In this document: positions 26,355 to 34,946 of the stretch, piece after piece
How positions within the stretch are numbered: the first letter of the stretch is position 1
How the letters are laid out: each line of letters starts with the position of its first letter
Assembly (NCBI GenBank): GCA_903945605.1
Contig: CAJAWH010000061.1
Span: 1 to 52,307, forward strand
DNA length: 52,307 nt
From: an uncultured Methylococcaceae bacterium
Lineage (GTDB): Bacteria > Pseudomonadota > Gammaproteobacteria > Methylococcales > Methylomonadaceae
Direction of reading: 5' to 3'
Notes under the pieces: generated by a model
Told to the model about the DNA's origin: nothing
What the model saw: the letters and a program-made list of their open reading frames with translations, nothing else
Databases searched by the model: none
Translations under genes and position numbers: made by a program

Positions 26355-27026
26355 ATGACAATGCTCACTACTATTGAAATAGCCGCCACAGAAGAACACC
26401 GCTATTCAGTGATTTGGCTGCATGGCTTGGGTGCTGATGGCCATGATTTTGAAGATGTTGTTGGTGAACTAAAACTTAAGGCCGCCCATAACATACGCTT
26501 TATTTTTCCTAACGCCCCCGTGCGTCCGGTCACACTCAATGGCGGCATGGCCATGCGGGCTTGGTACGATATTGCTTCACTCACACAAGAACAGCCTGTC
26601 GATCTGGACGGCATCAGCCAATCTTGCCTGCAAATAGGCGCACTGATCCAACGTGAACTCGACCAAGGCATTGCCTCGGAACACATCTTGCTGGCGGGTT
26701 TTTCCCAAGGCGGCATGATCGCTTTGCATACCGGCCTATGCTACCCGCAACCCTTAGCGGGGGTGCTGGCTTTGTCCACCTATTTGCCGACCCTGAATCA
26801 AGTGGCAACTACCGCCACCAGCGCCAACCAACATTTACCGATACTGATGGCACACGGCATATTGGATGCGGTGATTGCCGTGGAAGTGGCCAAAAGTGCC
26901 TACGACGGGCTAAGCGGTTTGGGCTATAAAGTGCAATGGCACGATTATTTGATGGGTCATTCCCTATGTGTGGAAGAACTGGAACACATCAGCGACTTTA
27001 TCAATGCCCTTTTCAAACGACCATAA
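26355..27026 (+). CDS. Carboxylesterase/phospholipase-type alpha/beta hydrolase
   Basis: A 223-residue serine hydrolase of the YpfH/EstB (abhydrolase_2) type. WLHGLGADGHDFEDVV is the oxyanion region near residue 20, GFSQGG the nucleophile elbow near 116, HGILDAVI carries the acid near 169, and MGHSLCVEE the catalytic His near 201. These enzymes cleave short-chain acyl esters or act as acyl-protein thioesterases. GGAA is well placed 8 nt before the ATG at 26355. A palindrome upstream and a terminator downstream make it a single-gene unit. Confidence 0.93.
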   Translation: MTMLTTIEIAATEEHRYSVIWLHGLGADGHDFEDVVGELKLKAAHNIRFIFPNAPVRPVTLNGGMAMRAWYDIASLTQEQPVDLDGISQSCLQIGALIQRELDQGIASEHILLAGFSQGGMIALHTGLCYPQPLAGVLALSTYLPTLNQVATTATSANQHLPILMAHGILDAVIAVEVAKSAYDGLSGLGYKVQWHDYLMGHSLCVEELEHISDFINALFKRP

Positions 27027-27031
27027 AAAAA

Positions 27032-27060
27032 GCGCGCCCAACAACATGGGCACGCCTTTT
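27032..27060 (+). terminator. Intrinsic terminator of the carboxylesterase gene
   Basis: GCGcGCCC and GGGCaCGC form an 8-bp stem with one mismatch around an eight-base loop, preceded by seven A and followed by TTTTT. It can act on both strands, so it may also terminate the convergent membrane-protein gene that ends at 27083. Confidence 0.8.
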
Positions 27061-27082
27061 TAGCGGTTCTACAACAAATGAC

Positions 27083-27409
27083 TTATGCTTTTGCCGATTC
27101 GGCAATGGCATTGAAGGCTTCAACTTTTTCTTTGCCTGTTTTGACCAGCTCAACACCGGTATCAACCACCAGCTTACCCAACTCAGGGGTTTTATAGACG
27201 ATCATACACAAGTAACCGACTGCAGGAATGGCTATCAACGCGCCGATAAAGCCATGCAAGCCCAGCAAGCCCAGCAGTTTTATCAATAAGGCCATAGCAT
27301 CTAAAGGCAACAACACCATCGCGCCAAAATAAGCCATTACCATAAAAGTGAACAATACAAACACGACAAACTGGATTAGCCTTACCAACGCAACGTTTAC
27401 TTTTTTCAT
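27083..27409 (-). CDS. Hypothetical membrane protein, 108 residues
   Basis: It starts MKKVNVALVRLIQFVVFVLF and has three hydrophobic stretches: about residues 8-30, 31-55 and 58-72. A soluble helical tail follows, DTGVELVKTGKEKVEAFNAIAE. No family recognised. The ATG at 27409 was chosen because AGGAAA lies upstream and the longer frame to 27475 adds a basic non-hydrophobic segment. A TATAAT on the minus strand at 27490-27495 could be its -10 box. Confidence 0.65.
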   Translation of the reverse strand: MKKVNVALVRLIQFVVFVLFTFMVMAYFGAMVLLPLDAMALLIKLLGLLGLHGFIGALIAIPAVGYLCMIVYKTPELGKLVVDTGVELVKTGKEKVEAFNAIAESAKA

Positions 27410-27489
27410 AGTATTTTCAATTTCCTGAATATGTTTAGGTGGCTTTTTGTAAAATTTTTTGCATAACAGCCGCACCTTTTGAAACCTTG

Positions 27490-27495
27490 ATTATA
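27490..27495 (-). promoter_or_regulatory. -10 box for the 108-residue membrane protein gene
   Basis: A perfect TATAAT on the minus strand lies 80 nt before the start at 27409. No good -35 is seen. Confidence 0.35.
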
Positions 27496-27522
27496 CCTTA
27501 CCAACACTAAAAAACTGAAATT

Positions 27523-28212
27523 TTACACAGCAACCGGTGCTTTGGGGCGCAGGAAAAACCGATACAACACACTACCGGCAATAAAACCACCCAAATGCGC
27601 CCACCACGCCACACTGGCCATGCTGTTTTCAAACAACAAGGCAGTAGTGGCGTTATGCAACTGGAACAGCACCCATAAGCCCAGAAAAGTGATGGCTGGG
27701 ACATGGATAACCACCGGCAAAAAGAATATCGGCACCCACAACACCACCCGCTCCAACGGATAAATGAAAAAATACGCCGCCAACACCCCGGCAATGGCAC
27801 CCGAAGCACCCACCACCGGTATGGTCAAGGTCGGGTCAAAACGCCATTGCAGAAAGGTGGCAAACACGCCGCACAACAAATAGAACAGCAAAAACCGCCA
27901 CCTACCCATACAATCCTCGACATTATCGGCAAAAATCCATAAAAACCACATATTGACGATAAGATGCAACCAACTGCTGTGCAAAAACAAGTTGGTGACA
28001 AACGACACATAACCATCAAACGGCAACCCGGCATAACCTAGCCAACCATTGGCATAACGGGCGGACACCATGCCGTAGCGCATCACCAAACGGGCGCTTT
28101 GCTCTTCCGGCATAAAATACATCCACACAAACACCGCTGAGCAAATGGCCATCAGCGACCAAGTGACCAAGGGTTTGGTATTGCAGGGGGCCGTATCTCT
28201 TATTGGTATCAT
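27523..28212 (-). CDS. Rhomboid family intramembrane serine protease
   Basis: A 229-residue integral membrane protease with six or more hydrophobic segments. Catalytic Ser137 is in the GASGAIAG motif and His206 in WWAHLGGFIAG; His83 and Asn87 in HLIVNMWFLW are the oxyanion pair. The length fits a bacterial GlpG-like or small rhomboid. Substrates cannot be predicted. The start MIPIRDTAPC is typical of a subgroup that begins with a short cytosolic leader before TM1. It is divergent from the DEAD-box gene. Confidence 0.93.
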   Translation of the reverse strand: MIPIRDTAPCNTKPLVTWSLMAICSAVFVWMYFMPEEQSARLVMRYGMVSARYANGWLGYAGLPFDGYVSFVTNLFLHSSWLHLIVNMWFLWIFADNVEDCMGRWRFLLFYLLCGVFATFLQWRFDPTLTIPVVGASGAIAGVLAAYFFIYPLERVVLWVPIFFLPVVIHVPAITFLGLWVLFQLHNATTALLFENSMASVAWWAHLGGFIAGSVLYRFFLRPKAPVAV

Positions 28213-28306
28213 AGCGGATTCCTTGGCTATAGTAATTGATAATACATGTTTTTTAGGGGTACGGTGCGCTGGCTGGAGTTAATGCCATACGCAGGCTTAA
28301 ACAGTT

Positions 28307-28312
28307 TATAAT
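28307..28312 (+). promoter_or_regulatory. -10 box for the DEAD-box helicase gene
   Basis: A perfect TATAAT 49 nt before the helicase ATG. A -35 match is poor. Confidence 0.35.
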
Positions 28313-28361
28313 AAACCTTGAATTTTCCTAATATTAACGGTAAGCCGCTATTTATACAGCC

Positions 28362-29702
28362 ATGCAAGACACGCCAAGCGAATCCCCCGCCAATTTTCCC
28401 GAGCTAATGCTCGCTGAACCCCTATTACGGGCAGTCGCCCAAATGGGCTTTAACCAACCTACGCCCGTACAACAAAAAGCCATTCCCGCTGTCTTGGCTG
28501 GCAAAGACCTGTTGGTCAGTGCAGAAACTGGCAGCGGCAAAACAGCCGCCTTTTTGTTGCCTGCCCTGCAACACCTCATCGACCACCCCACCAGCCTGTT
28601 CGGCACCCGGGTATTGATTTTAACCCCCACCCGCGAATTGGCCAGCCAATTATGGCAACAATGCCAAGCCTTGGCGGCTTTTACCGACCTGAAAGCCAGC
28701 CTGATCATCGGCGGGGAAGATTTTAAACAGCAACAAGGCCATATCCGCAGGAATGTGGAAATACTCATCGCCACGCCCGGGCGGCTGTTGGAGTTGCTGG
28801 AACAAGAATCGCCCGATTTTATGCATCTGCAACTGCTCATCCTGGACGAAGCCGACCGGATGCTGGACATGGGCTTTAACGAAGCCGTGATGAAAATTGT
28901 CCAGCACTGCAACCCCAAGCGGCAAACCCTGCTGTTTTCCGCGACCCTAACCCATTATGGCATCATCAAGCTGGCTGACAAACTGCTTAATAACCACCAG
29001 ACCATTGCCCTAAACAGTTTGCATGACGGACACGGCAATATCCAACAAAGCATCATATTAGCCGATGATGACAGCCATAAACAAAAAATATTGGCGTGGT
29101 TGCTGTTAAACGAAGATTACGAAAAAGCCTTGGTGTTCACTAACAAACGCATCAGGACTGACGAACTGCAAAACCCGCTGCGGGTGCTAGGGCTGCGCGT
29201 CGCGGTGTTGCATGGTGAAATGGAGCCACGCGAACGCAAACGCACCATGGACTTGCTGCGTAATGGGCTGGTGTCGATTATTGTCGCCACCGACTTGGCG
29301 GCCCGCGGGCTGGATGTCAAGGGCATCAATTTGGTCGTTAATTTTGACGTGCCCAGAAACGGCATTGACTATATCCACCGTATCGGGCGCACCGGTCGGG
29401 CCGAGGCCACCGGACAAGCCATCACCTTGGTCAATCATATTGAATGGAACGTGATTTCTGGCATCCAGCGGTTTTTGCATCAAAATTTTGAGCAACGGCT
29501 GATCAAGGCGTTGGCGGGCAGCTTTAAAGGCCCCAAAAAACTCAAGGCTTCCGGCAAGGCCACCGGTGTTAAAAAAACAGTCGAAGAGAAGAAGGCCCCA
29601 GTCAAAAAAATAAAAATCCGCGAGCGGGACAAAAAGAATGTGGGCAAGCGGCGTGTACCGACCGTTAAAGAGGCTAAAGAAGCTAGTGGGTCACAAAATT
29701 AG
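28362..29702 (+). CDS. DEAD-box RNA helicase
   Basis: A 446-residue ATP-dependent RNA helicase. In order: Q motif region MGFNQPTPVQQKAIP near residue 28, AETGSGKT near 53, PTRELA near 91, TPGRL near 138, DEAD near 163, SATL near 192, then in domain 2 HGEMEPRERKRTM near 284, ATDLAARGLD near 308 and HRIGRTGRA near 338. The C-terminal tail of about 65 residues is very rich in Lys, as in SrmB/RhlE-type proteins that act in ribosome assembly. The exact orthologue is not decided. It is followed 39 nt later by the HisA/F-like gene. Confidence 0.93.
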   Translation: MQDTPSESPANFPELMLAEPLLRAVAQMGFNQPTPVQQKAIPAVLAGKDLLVSAETGSGKTAAFLLPALQHLIDHPTSLFGTRVLILTPTRELASQLWQQCQALAAFTDLKASLIIGGEDFKQQQGHIRRNVEILIATPGRLLELLEQESPDFMHLQLLILDEADRMLDMGFNEAVMKIVQHCNPKRQTLLFSATLTHYGIIKLADKLLNNHQTIALNSLHDGHGNIQQSIILADDDSHKQKILAWLLLNEDYEKALVFTNKRIRTDELQNPLRVLGLRVAVLHGEMEPRERKRTMDLLRNGLVSIIVATDLAARGLDVKGINLVVNFDVPRNGIDYIHRIGRTGRAEATGQAITLVNHIEWNVISGIQRFLHQNFEQRLIKALAGSFKGPKKLKASGKATGVKKTVEEKKAPVKKIKIRERDKKNVGKRRVPTVKEAKEASGSQN

Positions 29703-29741
29703 GCTGGCAAATTTAAGGCGTTCCCCAAGGGCATACCCAGC

Positions 29742-30431
29742 ATGGAAATCATTCCAGTCATTGATTTAAAAGATGGACACGTTGTCCATGCCCGCTGCGG
29801 CAATCGGTCTTTATATTTACCTATCAACAGCCCGTTATGCCGGTCTTCTGATGTTTTTGATGTGGTCAGGGCTTTTTTGTCGGTGTATGCCTTTAAAACA
29901 TTTTACCTGGCCGATTTAAACGCCATTACTGGGCAAGAAGGCGACCACACGGCATTAATCAACGCCTTGTTGTCGGCATTTCCTGAGCTAATATTTTGGG
30001 TGGATTGCGGCTACCAACGCCATCAAGCGCAGCCAGCCAATTATGTGCCAGTGTTGGGCAGTGAATGTTATAAACCGCAACAGTTGGTAGAATTGGCTGA
30101 TTTTAATGGCAACTTTATTTTGTCTTTGGATTATGGCGCAAGCGGCGCGTTAGGCGCCCGCGAGTTATTTGACCATACCGAATATTGGCCAGACAGGGTG
30201 ATTATTATGACGCTAGACCGTGTCGGCAACCAGCAAGGGGTTGATACTGGCAAATTGGCGAGTTATTGCAGGGACTATCCTGACACACAGTTTATTGCGG
30301 CGGGAGGTATCCGGCATAGTGATGATTTACTGGTCTTACAGGCGTTGGGAGTCCGTCATGCACTGCTTGCCAGTGCCTTACATGCCAAAACTATAGGCCA
30401 CCAAGAAATTGCGGGGATTGCTAAATTTTAG
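29742..30431 (+). CDS. HisA/HisF-family protein of the H4MPT locus
   Basis: A 229-residue (beta/alpha)8 protein related to HisA/HisF. IIPVIDLKDGHVVHARCGNR at the N-terminus has the first catalytic-type Asp (D8), MTLDRVG the second in strand 5, and AAGGIRHSDDLL the phosphate-binding loop. It resembles the hisA/hisF-related group known from methanogens and H4MPT-using methylotrophs, whose substrate is unknown to me. No other his gene is near. It converges with fae across a shared terminator, which suggests a role in C1-carrier biosynthesis rather than histidine synthesis. That role is inference. Confidence 0.75.
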   Translation: MEIIPVIDLKDGHVVHARCGNRSLYLPINSPLCRSSDVFDVVRAFLSVYAFKTFYLADLNAITGQEGDHTALINALLSAFPELIFWVDCGYQRHQAQPANYVPVLGSECYKPQQLVELADFNGNFILSLDYGASGALGARELFDHTEYWPDRVIIMTLDRVGNQQGVDTGKLASYCRDYPDTQFIAAGGIRHSDDLLVLQALGVRHALLASALHAKTIGHQEIAGIAKF

Positions 30432-30433
30432 GC

Positions 30434-30465
30434 AAAAAAATACCCCGGCAAGCCGGGGTATTTTT
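30434..30465. terminator. Bidirectional terminator between the HisA/F-like gene and fae
   Basis: A seven-base A-run, an uninterrupted stem TACCCCGG/CCGGGGTA with a short CAAG loop, then TTTTT. The structure is symmetrical, so it can end transcription of both convergent genes. Confidence 0.92.
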
Positions 30466-30484
30466 AACAGCAAAGCAAAAGTTA

Positions 30485-31003
30485 TTATGCTTCGTTGTTT
30501 ACTGCGAATGGGTGTTTCGCTTCTTTTTTAGCAGCAACTACTTCAGCAGCAGTTGGTGAACCCGCTACAGCGCGTTGCAATGCTTCTTTAGTGGCAGCGT
30601 AGTTGAAAGATTCGATTTTAGCATCGTCTTCAGCTTGCCAGTGAATGAAAACACCAACAGAGATGAACAGGTCATCAGCTTCGTCAGCTGGAATAGTGCC
30701 ATCTTCAACACAATCAGCAACAGCCATAGCAACAGCGCGTTGTGCTGGGCCAAACATTTGGACAGCTTGTTTTGAACCTTTGATAGTTACTTTGTTGAAC
30801 AAAATAGTTGCTGGTTTAACCATTAGGTTAGGGGCAACAACAGCCAATAATGTTGAGAAACCGTCTTTGTTGTTAGTCAAAGCAGTTGCAAAAGCAGTTT
30901 CAGCAGCTGAACCTCTTGGGCCAATGATCAAGTCGATATGGGCAATTTCGTTGCCTTCGCCGACTAAAGATTCACCAACAAGCATTTTAGTAATTTTCGC
31001 CAT
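30485..31003 (-). CDS. fae: Formaldehyde-activating enzyme
   Basis: A 172-residue enzyme that condenses formaldehyde with tetrahydromethanopterin to methylene-H4MPT, the entry to cytosolic formaldehyde oxidation. [18 protein letters not shown] near residue 15 carries the catalytic His region, followed by [19 protein letters not shown] and [20 protein letters not shown] precedes the start. Codon choice looks like that of a highly expressed gene, with repeated GCT and GTT codons. It is last in the minus-strand H4MPT cluster, 102 nt after the CitG-like gene, with a hairpin between them and a strong terminator after it, so it may also have its own transcript. Confidence 0.97.
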   Translation of the reverse strand: MAKITKMLVGESLVGEGNEIAHIDLIIGPRGSAAETAFATALTNNKDGFSTLLAVVAPNLMVKPATILFNKVTIKGSKQAVQMFGPAQRAVAMAVADCVEDGTIPADEADDLFISVGVFIHWQAEDDAKIESFNYAATKEALQRAVAGSPTAAEVVAAKKEAKHPFAVNNEA

Positions 31004-31050
31004 TTTATATCTTCCTCTATTAGAGAATTAAAGTGATTGTAACTAATATT

Positions 31051-31066
31051 GACACCTTCCGGCGTC
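31051..31066 (-). promoter_or_regulatory. Small hairpin in the fae leader
   Basis: On the minus strand GACGCC, GGAA, GGTGTC forms a 6-bp stem with a GNRA-type loop, 48 nt before the fae start and after the CitG-like stop. It could mark RNA processing or partial attenuation that lets fae be expressed differently from the upstream biosynthetic genes. This is speculative. Confidence 0.35.
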
Positions 31067-31105
31067 TCCTTATTTGCATTGCACAAATCCCTGAGAAAAT
31101 ATTAT

Positions 31106-31969
31106 CTAGTTTAAAGCAATAATATTTTCCAATAATGCGGTCAATACCGTGGCTACTGTCAAATCCGCCGTAGTACCCGGATTAACGCCCCTAGACTTTA
31201 AGTCCCCGTCCATGCGGTACAATAGAGGCATAAATTGTTCGGGGCTTTCAGCATTGGCGAACTCGGCATCAAGCGCAAGCATGGCATGTGCTATCCACTG
31301 GGTATGCTGGCCACCGTATTTCCTTTCTATGTGGCTATCAGGAAACCTGCTTAACAGACCAATATAGACAGCCACCGCAGCCCAGTGCTTACTTGCCCAC
31401 TTATAGATGGCATTATAGTAGGCTGGCAGGGAAAAATCAAAAATATCTTGGTAGCCGGTAAGGTATTGCAAAGCGATACGGTCTTTATCACTGGCAAGAC
31501 ACATGGCTTCGGTCAGTGTCACCGATGCCCCAGTGTTGACATCCTGTTGCGATGCACTACCCAAGCCACCGGGAGCCGCCAAGACAATCGCCTTAAACAC
31601 CCAGTCGGCATCGTTGATGCTGGTGCTGGACAACACTTGCCGCAAGGACTGGCGTAAAGTTTCGCCGGATGCCCGACAGTAAGCAGCTTCCAGCAAGGGG
31701 GCGCACAATAGCAGTATGCCCAAGTTGGTGTTGCATCCCACCGCGTTGCGGGTGGCTTGCACGGCATAATAAATCCTTTCGCCCAAGCCATAAGCACGGT
31801 TGCATAGCGGCGCAGCGCTCACTTCGGCGCTTATCCTAAAATCAGCGACCGTCATGCCATGCCCATCGGAGTAGACACTGACATTGCCCGGCTTGAAGGC
31901 TTGCAGCTCAATTTCACAGGCTTGCGCATAACAGGCACTGAGCTGTTCTGGGCTTAATGGCATAGACAT
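31106..31969 (-). CDS. CitG/triphosphoribosyl-dephospho-CoA synthase-like protein of the H4MPT cluster
   Basis: A 287-residue member of the CitG/MdcB family. ACEIELQAFKPGNVSVYSDG near residue 16 matches the family KPGNV block and TNLGILLLCAPLLEA near 79 its second block; DLTVATVLTALL closes the protein. True CitG makes the citrate-lyase prosthetic group, but no citrate lyase genes occur here and this version is a fixed member of methylotroph H4MPT clusters (called orf5 in Methylorubrum). It probably performs a phosphoribosyl-type transfer in H4MPT synthesis. It overlaps the upstream ATP-grasp gene by 16 nt. Confidence 0.85.
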   Translation of the reverse strand: MSMPLSPEQLSACYAQACEIELQAFKPGNVSVYSDGHGMTVADFRISAEVSAAPLCNRAYGLGERIYYAVQATRNAVGCNTNLGILLLCAPLLEAAYCRASGETLRQSLRQVLSSTSINDADWVFKAIVLAAPGGLGSASQQDVNTGASVTLTEAMCLASDKDRIALQYLTGYQDIFDFSLPAYYNAIYKWASKHWAAVAVYIGLLSRFPDSHIERKYGGQHTQWIAHAMLALDAEFANAESPEQFMPLLYRMDGDLKSRGVNPGTTADLTVATVLTALLENIIALN

Positions 31970-32859
31970 GCTTGCGGCAGATAACGGCTAATTAAATCAT
32001 GCGCCAGCAAGTCCGCGACATTGACCGCACAGACACTTTGCAGACCTTTCCAGGCCGGAATACTGTTCACTTCAATAATGCTGTACTGGCCATCGTGCGC
32101 TTCGATAATGTCAACCCCCGCGTAATCCATTGCCAACGCATCAGCGGCCTTAACAGCCAAGCTGGCCAATTCGGCGTTGATCGCCATACTTTCACAACTG
32201 GCCCCACGGGCGACATTGTTCAGCCACGATTTGCCGCGTCGGCGCATGACTGCGACCGCCTTACCGTTAATGACAAACACGCGGTGGTCAGAAAAACCCT
32301 CACCGGCACATTTTACAAAACGCTGCAAATAATAAACCCCGTGGTTAGCAGTAAGCCAAAACAAGTCAGTCATTTTTTCAAGTCGGCGGATACCTTCGCC
32401 TTGCGAACCAAACAACGGCTTGCTGATCACAAAATGCCCCTGGTTAAGCTCGTCTTCTGCAATCGCCAGCGCCTGTTCACGGTCACGCAACACCCAAGTC
32501 GGCGGGGTGGGCAAACCGGCATGGTGCAATAAAAAACTGGTCATACCTTTATCAACGCTGCGCTCAATGGCTTTGCCATCGTTGTAAACAGCAATACCCA
32601 GTGCCATTAAGGCATGTAACACATCCAGATACAGCACCACTTCTTGCAATGAGCCGCCCGGCACCCCGCGCACAAAAGCAGCATCAGGCAATTGCTGCTC
32701 AAACCCCGGAATGATCAAGGCGGGTTGACCGCCACCGGTATAAAATTGGCAATCCGTTAAAGAAACAAAATGGCTGTCAAACCCCAGATCGGCAAAAGCC
32801 TGCTGCAATTGCTTGCCATGCCAACCGGGGTCATCAGTAAAAATGGCTATCCGTTGCAC
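31954..32859 (-). CDS. RimK-like ATP-grasp ligase of the H4MPT cluster
   Basis: A 301-residue ATP-grasp ligase. The ATP-binding lysine region SVDKGMTSFLLHHAGLPTPP is near residue 110, KPLFGSQGEGI near 150, and the Mg2+-binding end is DIIEAHDGQYSIIEVNSIPAW near 256. It resembles RimK and archaeal MptN, which add glutamate to H4MPT, and corresponds to orf7 of methylotroph clusters. Addition of a glutamate or other amino acid to H4MPT or its precursor is the likely reaction. It follows mch by 16 nt and overlaps the CitG-like gene. Confidence 0.85.
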   Translation of the reverse strand: MQRIAIFTDDPGWHGKQLQQAFADLGFDSHFVSLTDCQFYTGGGQPALIIPGFEQQLPDAAFVRGVPGGSLQEVVLYLDVLHALMALGIAVYNDGKAIERSVDKGMTSFLLHHAGLPTPPTWVLRDREQALAIAEDELNQGHFVISKPLFGSQGEGIRRLEKMTDLFWLTANHGVYYLQRFVKCAGEGFSDHRVFVINGKAVAVMRRRGKSWLNNVARGASCESMAINAELASLAVKAADALAMDYAGVDIIEAHDGQYSIIEVNSIPAWKGLQSVCAVNVADLLAHDLISRYLPQACLCH

Positions 32860-32875
32860 TCGCCTTCCCTATTGC

Positions 32876-33859
32876 CTAAGCGCCGAACGATTGGTCCAAT
32901 AAGGCGTTGTCCAATTTTCCGGCACGGAAACTGTTGCCGGATTCCACCGCCGTGACAATCACGCTGGCAGGGCTGAACAACATGGCATCAATTTTGAAGA
33001 AGTCGTAGTCGTATTGTTTGAATATTTCGGCAAATGGTTTGCCGTAATCTTTTGAGGTGGAACTGGGCAATGCATTGGCCAACTTCTCCGCCGCTGCATC
33101 ATCACCTTTAACAAATAAATGCACCAGTCCGGCGAACAAAATGGCATCATTAGTGCGCCCCATAGCTTTGACAAATTTAGGGTGCGGCGGGCATATTGGC
33201 GCACTGCCGCTGCCGTCGATAATATTTTCTAAGGGGAAATGCAAAGCATGAGCCTTGTGCATAGCCACCTCCAACACCCTTGACACCACTTGCACGCCAC
33301 CGGCAAGGCTGCTGGTAGGGGTGACGATGATGGTCAATTGGGCGGGTTGCAATTGGCAAGCCGCCGCCACTTTTTCGATGATTTCCAGCGGTGGGATAGC
33401 ATCGTTTTCAATCACCAACACAGCCGTGCCGCCCTCATCACGGTAAGCCAACTCTTTATAAAGCTCTTCCACTGGTTCGCGTTGGTTTTCTTTCAGCTTG
33501 CTGGCCATTGCCCGTGCGGGGCCTGAACCTAGCGCATAATATTTTTCATGGGACAAACTCCAACCTGCGTATTGGCTACCCAAACAGCTCAGCACCGGAT
33601 TGCTGCTGTAAACGGTGACTGACAATGGCCAGTTCGCCGTATAAGGGCTGTGCTGAATGGTGACTGTACCCAGGCCACCCATACAAATTTCGGCAATAAT
33701 ACGCCCCGCTTCCAAGCCGCCCGGCACGTTGATACCTGCATCAATAATAGTGCAGCCATTATCCAAACGCGTAATGCCAAGACGCAGTTTATCCGCCTGT
33801 CCAAGCAGTTGCTCGACCAACGGCGCGGCCAGTTTGTTGACGCTAGCAGTGTATTCCAT
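32876..33859 (-). CDS. mch: Methenyl-H4MPT cyclohydrolase
   Basis: A 327-residue enzyme that hydrolyses methenyl-H4MPT to formyl-H4MPT in formaldehyde oxidation. Family blocks: [14 protein letters not shown] at the start, [25 protein letters not shown] (split by eye, near 41-65), [16 protein letters not shown] near 103 and [21 protein letters not shown] near 215. Length equals archaeal and methylotroph Mch (about 320). It overlaps the preceding ATP-grasp gene by 17 nt. Confidence 0.97.
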   Translation of the reverse strand: MEYTASVNKLAAPLVEQLLGQADKLRLGITRLDNGCTIIDAGINVPGGLEAGRIIAEICMGGLGTVTIQHSPYTANWPLSVTVYSSNPVLSCLGSQYAGWSLSHEKYYALGSGPARAMASKLKENQREPVEELYKELAYRDEGGTAVLVIENDAIPPLEIIEKVAAACQLQPAQLTIIVTPTSSLAGGVQVVSRVLEVAMHKAHALHFPLENIIDGSGSAPICPPHPKFVKAMGRTNDAILFAGLVHLFVKGDDAAAEKLANALPSSTSKDYGKPFAEIFKQYDYDFFKIDAMLFSPASVIVTAVESGNSFRAGKLDNALLDQSFGA

Positions 33860-34946
33860 AATGATAAAGACCTTTTAAAAGATTATGTTGGATTGAATCT
33901 AGAGTTTGCATGAGCAAACCGGCGTTAGTGTGGTGGGCAATAATACTGCAAATGGGGTGGCCTTTACGGATTAAAGCTCCCGCGCATGGCACATCACAGC
34001 ACTGTTCAGGCCAACAGAACGGGTCAGGTACCTGCACATCCTCATCGGCATAAATGATTTGATAGGCCGCATAGTCCCTGCGCTGAACAATGACGGTCGG
34101 CAATACACCATGGAGCGCGTTAATCTGGTGAGCTAGCCAATCACCCCTATATAGTTGCAAGCTGGCTGATAAACGTGGATTAATTTCCAACACATAAATT
34201 TGCCCGCCGTCGCGCATAAAATCCACGCTGTTCAGCCCTTGCAGCGACAAAGCAGGGACTAGCCTTGCCAGCCAGCCAGCCACCTGCATTTGTTGTTCAG
34301 GCGGCATATCGGCAACCGTGCAAACACCTGCAAACACAAAAGCTTGATCAGCATCCAAGGCAACCGTCCATTGCCGGTTAAAACCCACTACGCAAAAATC
34401 TTGCCCATCCGCCAAAAACAACACGGAATGTGCCGTACCCTTTTGCCATTGCTGGTAATACTCGCCCGCCTGTTGCTGATGGCCCGCACGGTAGCAAGTA
34501 ATGCCAACACCGCCCTGCCCTTGCAGGGGCTTGACCAACCACCCTTCTGGTGTGGCGGGCGGTGAAAACTGCGTAAGCGGATAGGGAATGCCCAAGTTAT
34601 CCAACAAGCCAAAAAATGCCGGTTTATCAGCCAGTTTTTTAAACGTTTCGGGTGGGTTACCCAATAGCCTCAATCGGTTGTGCAAATAATCAAAGCTTTC
34701 TGGATAGCTCTCAAAGCCACTGCCATACAGCACATCAGTCACTGCGAAACGTGCGATAAAATATTCCACTGCGGGCTGTAAGGCTGCCAATGCCAACGAC
34801 GGTATCTGGATGAATGCCGCTGCCACGGCTTGCGTGTCACAATCGGCAAAACAATCAATCACCAATACCTTAACACCCGCTTGATGGGCAATCTGCGCCG
34901 CCATTCTGCCGGAATGGGCAACAACAAGGATGGTTTTCGGCAACAT
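33843..34946 (-). CDS. ATP-grasp protein of the H4MPT cluster (orf17-like)
   Basis: A 367-residue ATP-grasp enzyme of the type that always accompanies mch and mptG in methylotrophs. It begins [19 protein letters not shown], a Rossmann-like N domain, then [13 protein letters not shown] near residue 132 (ATP loop), [22 protein letters not shown] near 238 with the metal-binding Asp and Glu-x-Asn. Its substrate is not known; it may ligate an amino acid in H4MPT or methylofuran synthesis. The start codon shares one base with the mptG stop (TGATG). Confidence 0.8.
   Translation of the reverse strand: MLPKTILVVAHSGRMAAQIAHQAGVKVLVIDCFADCDTQAVAAAFIQIPSLALAALQPAVEYFIARFAVTDVLYGSGFESYPESFDYLHNRLRLLGNPPETFKKLADKPAFFGLLDNLGIPYPLTQFSPPATPEGWLVKPLQGQGGVGITCYRAGHQQQAGEYYQQWQKGTAHSVLFLADGQDFCVVGFNRQWTVALDADQAFVFAGVCTVADMPPEQQMQVAGWLARLVPALSLQGLNSVDFMRDGGQIYVLEINPRLSASLQLYRGDWLAHQINALHGVLPTVIVQRRDYAAYQIIYADEDVQVPDPFCWPEQCCDVPCAGALIRKGHPICSIIAHHTNAGLLMQTLDSIQHNLLKGLYHYGIHC

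Noticed and set aside
31106-31969. Citrate lyase accessory gene citG
   Set aside because: No citrate lyase genes are near, and it overlaps H4MPT genes; the family match is real but that function is unlikely.
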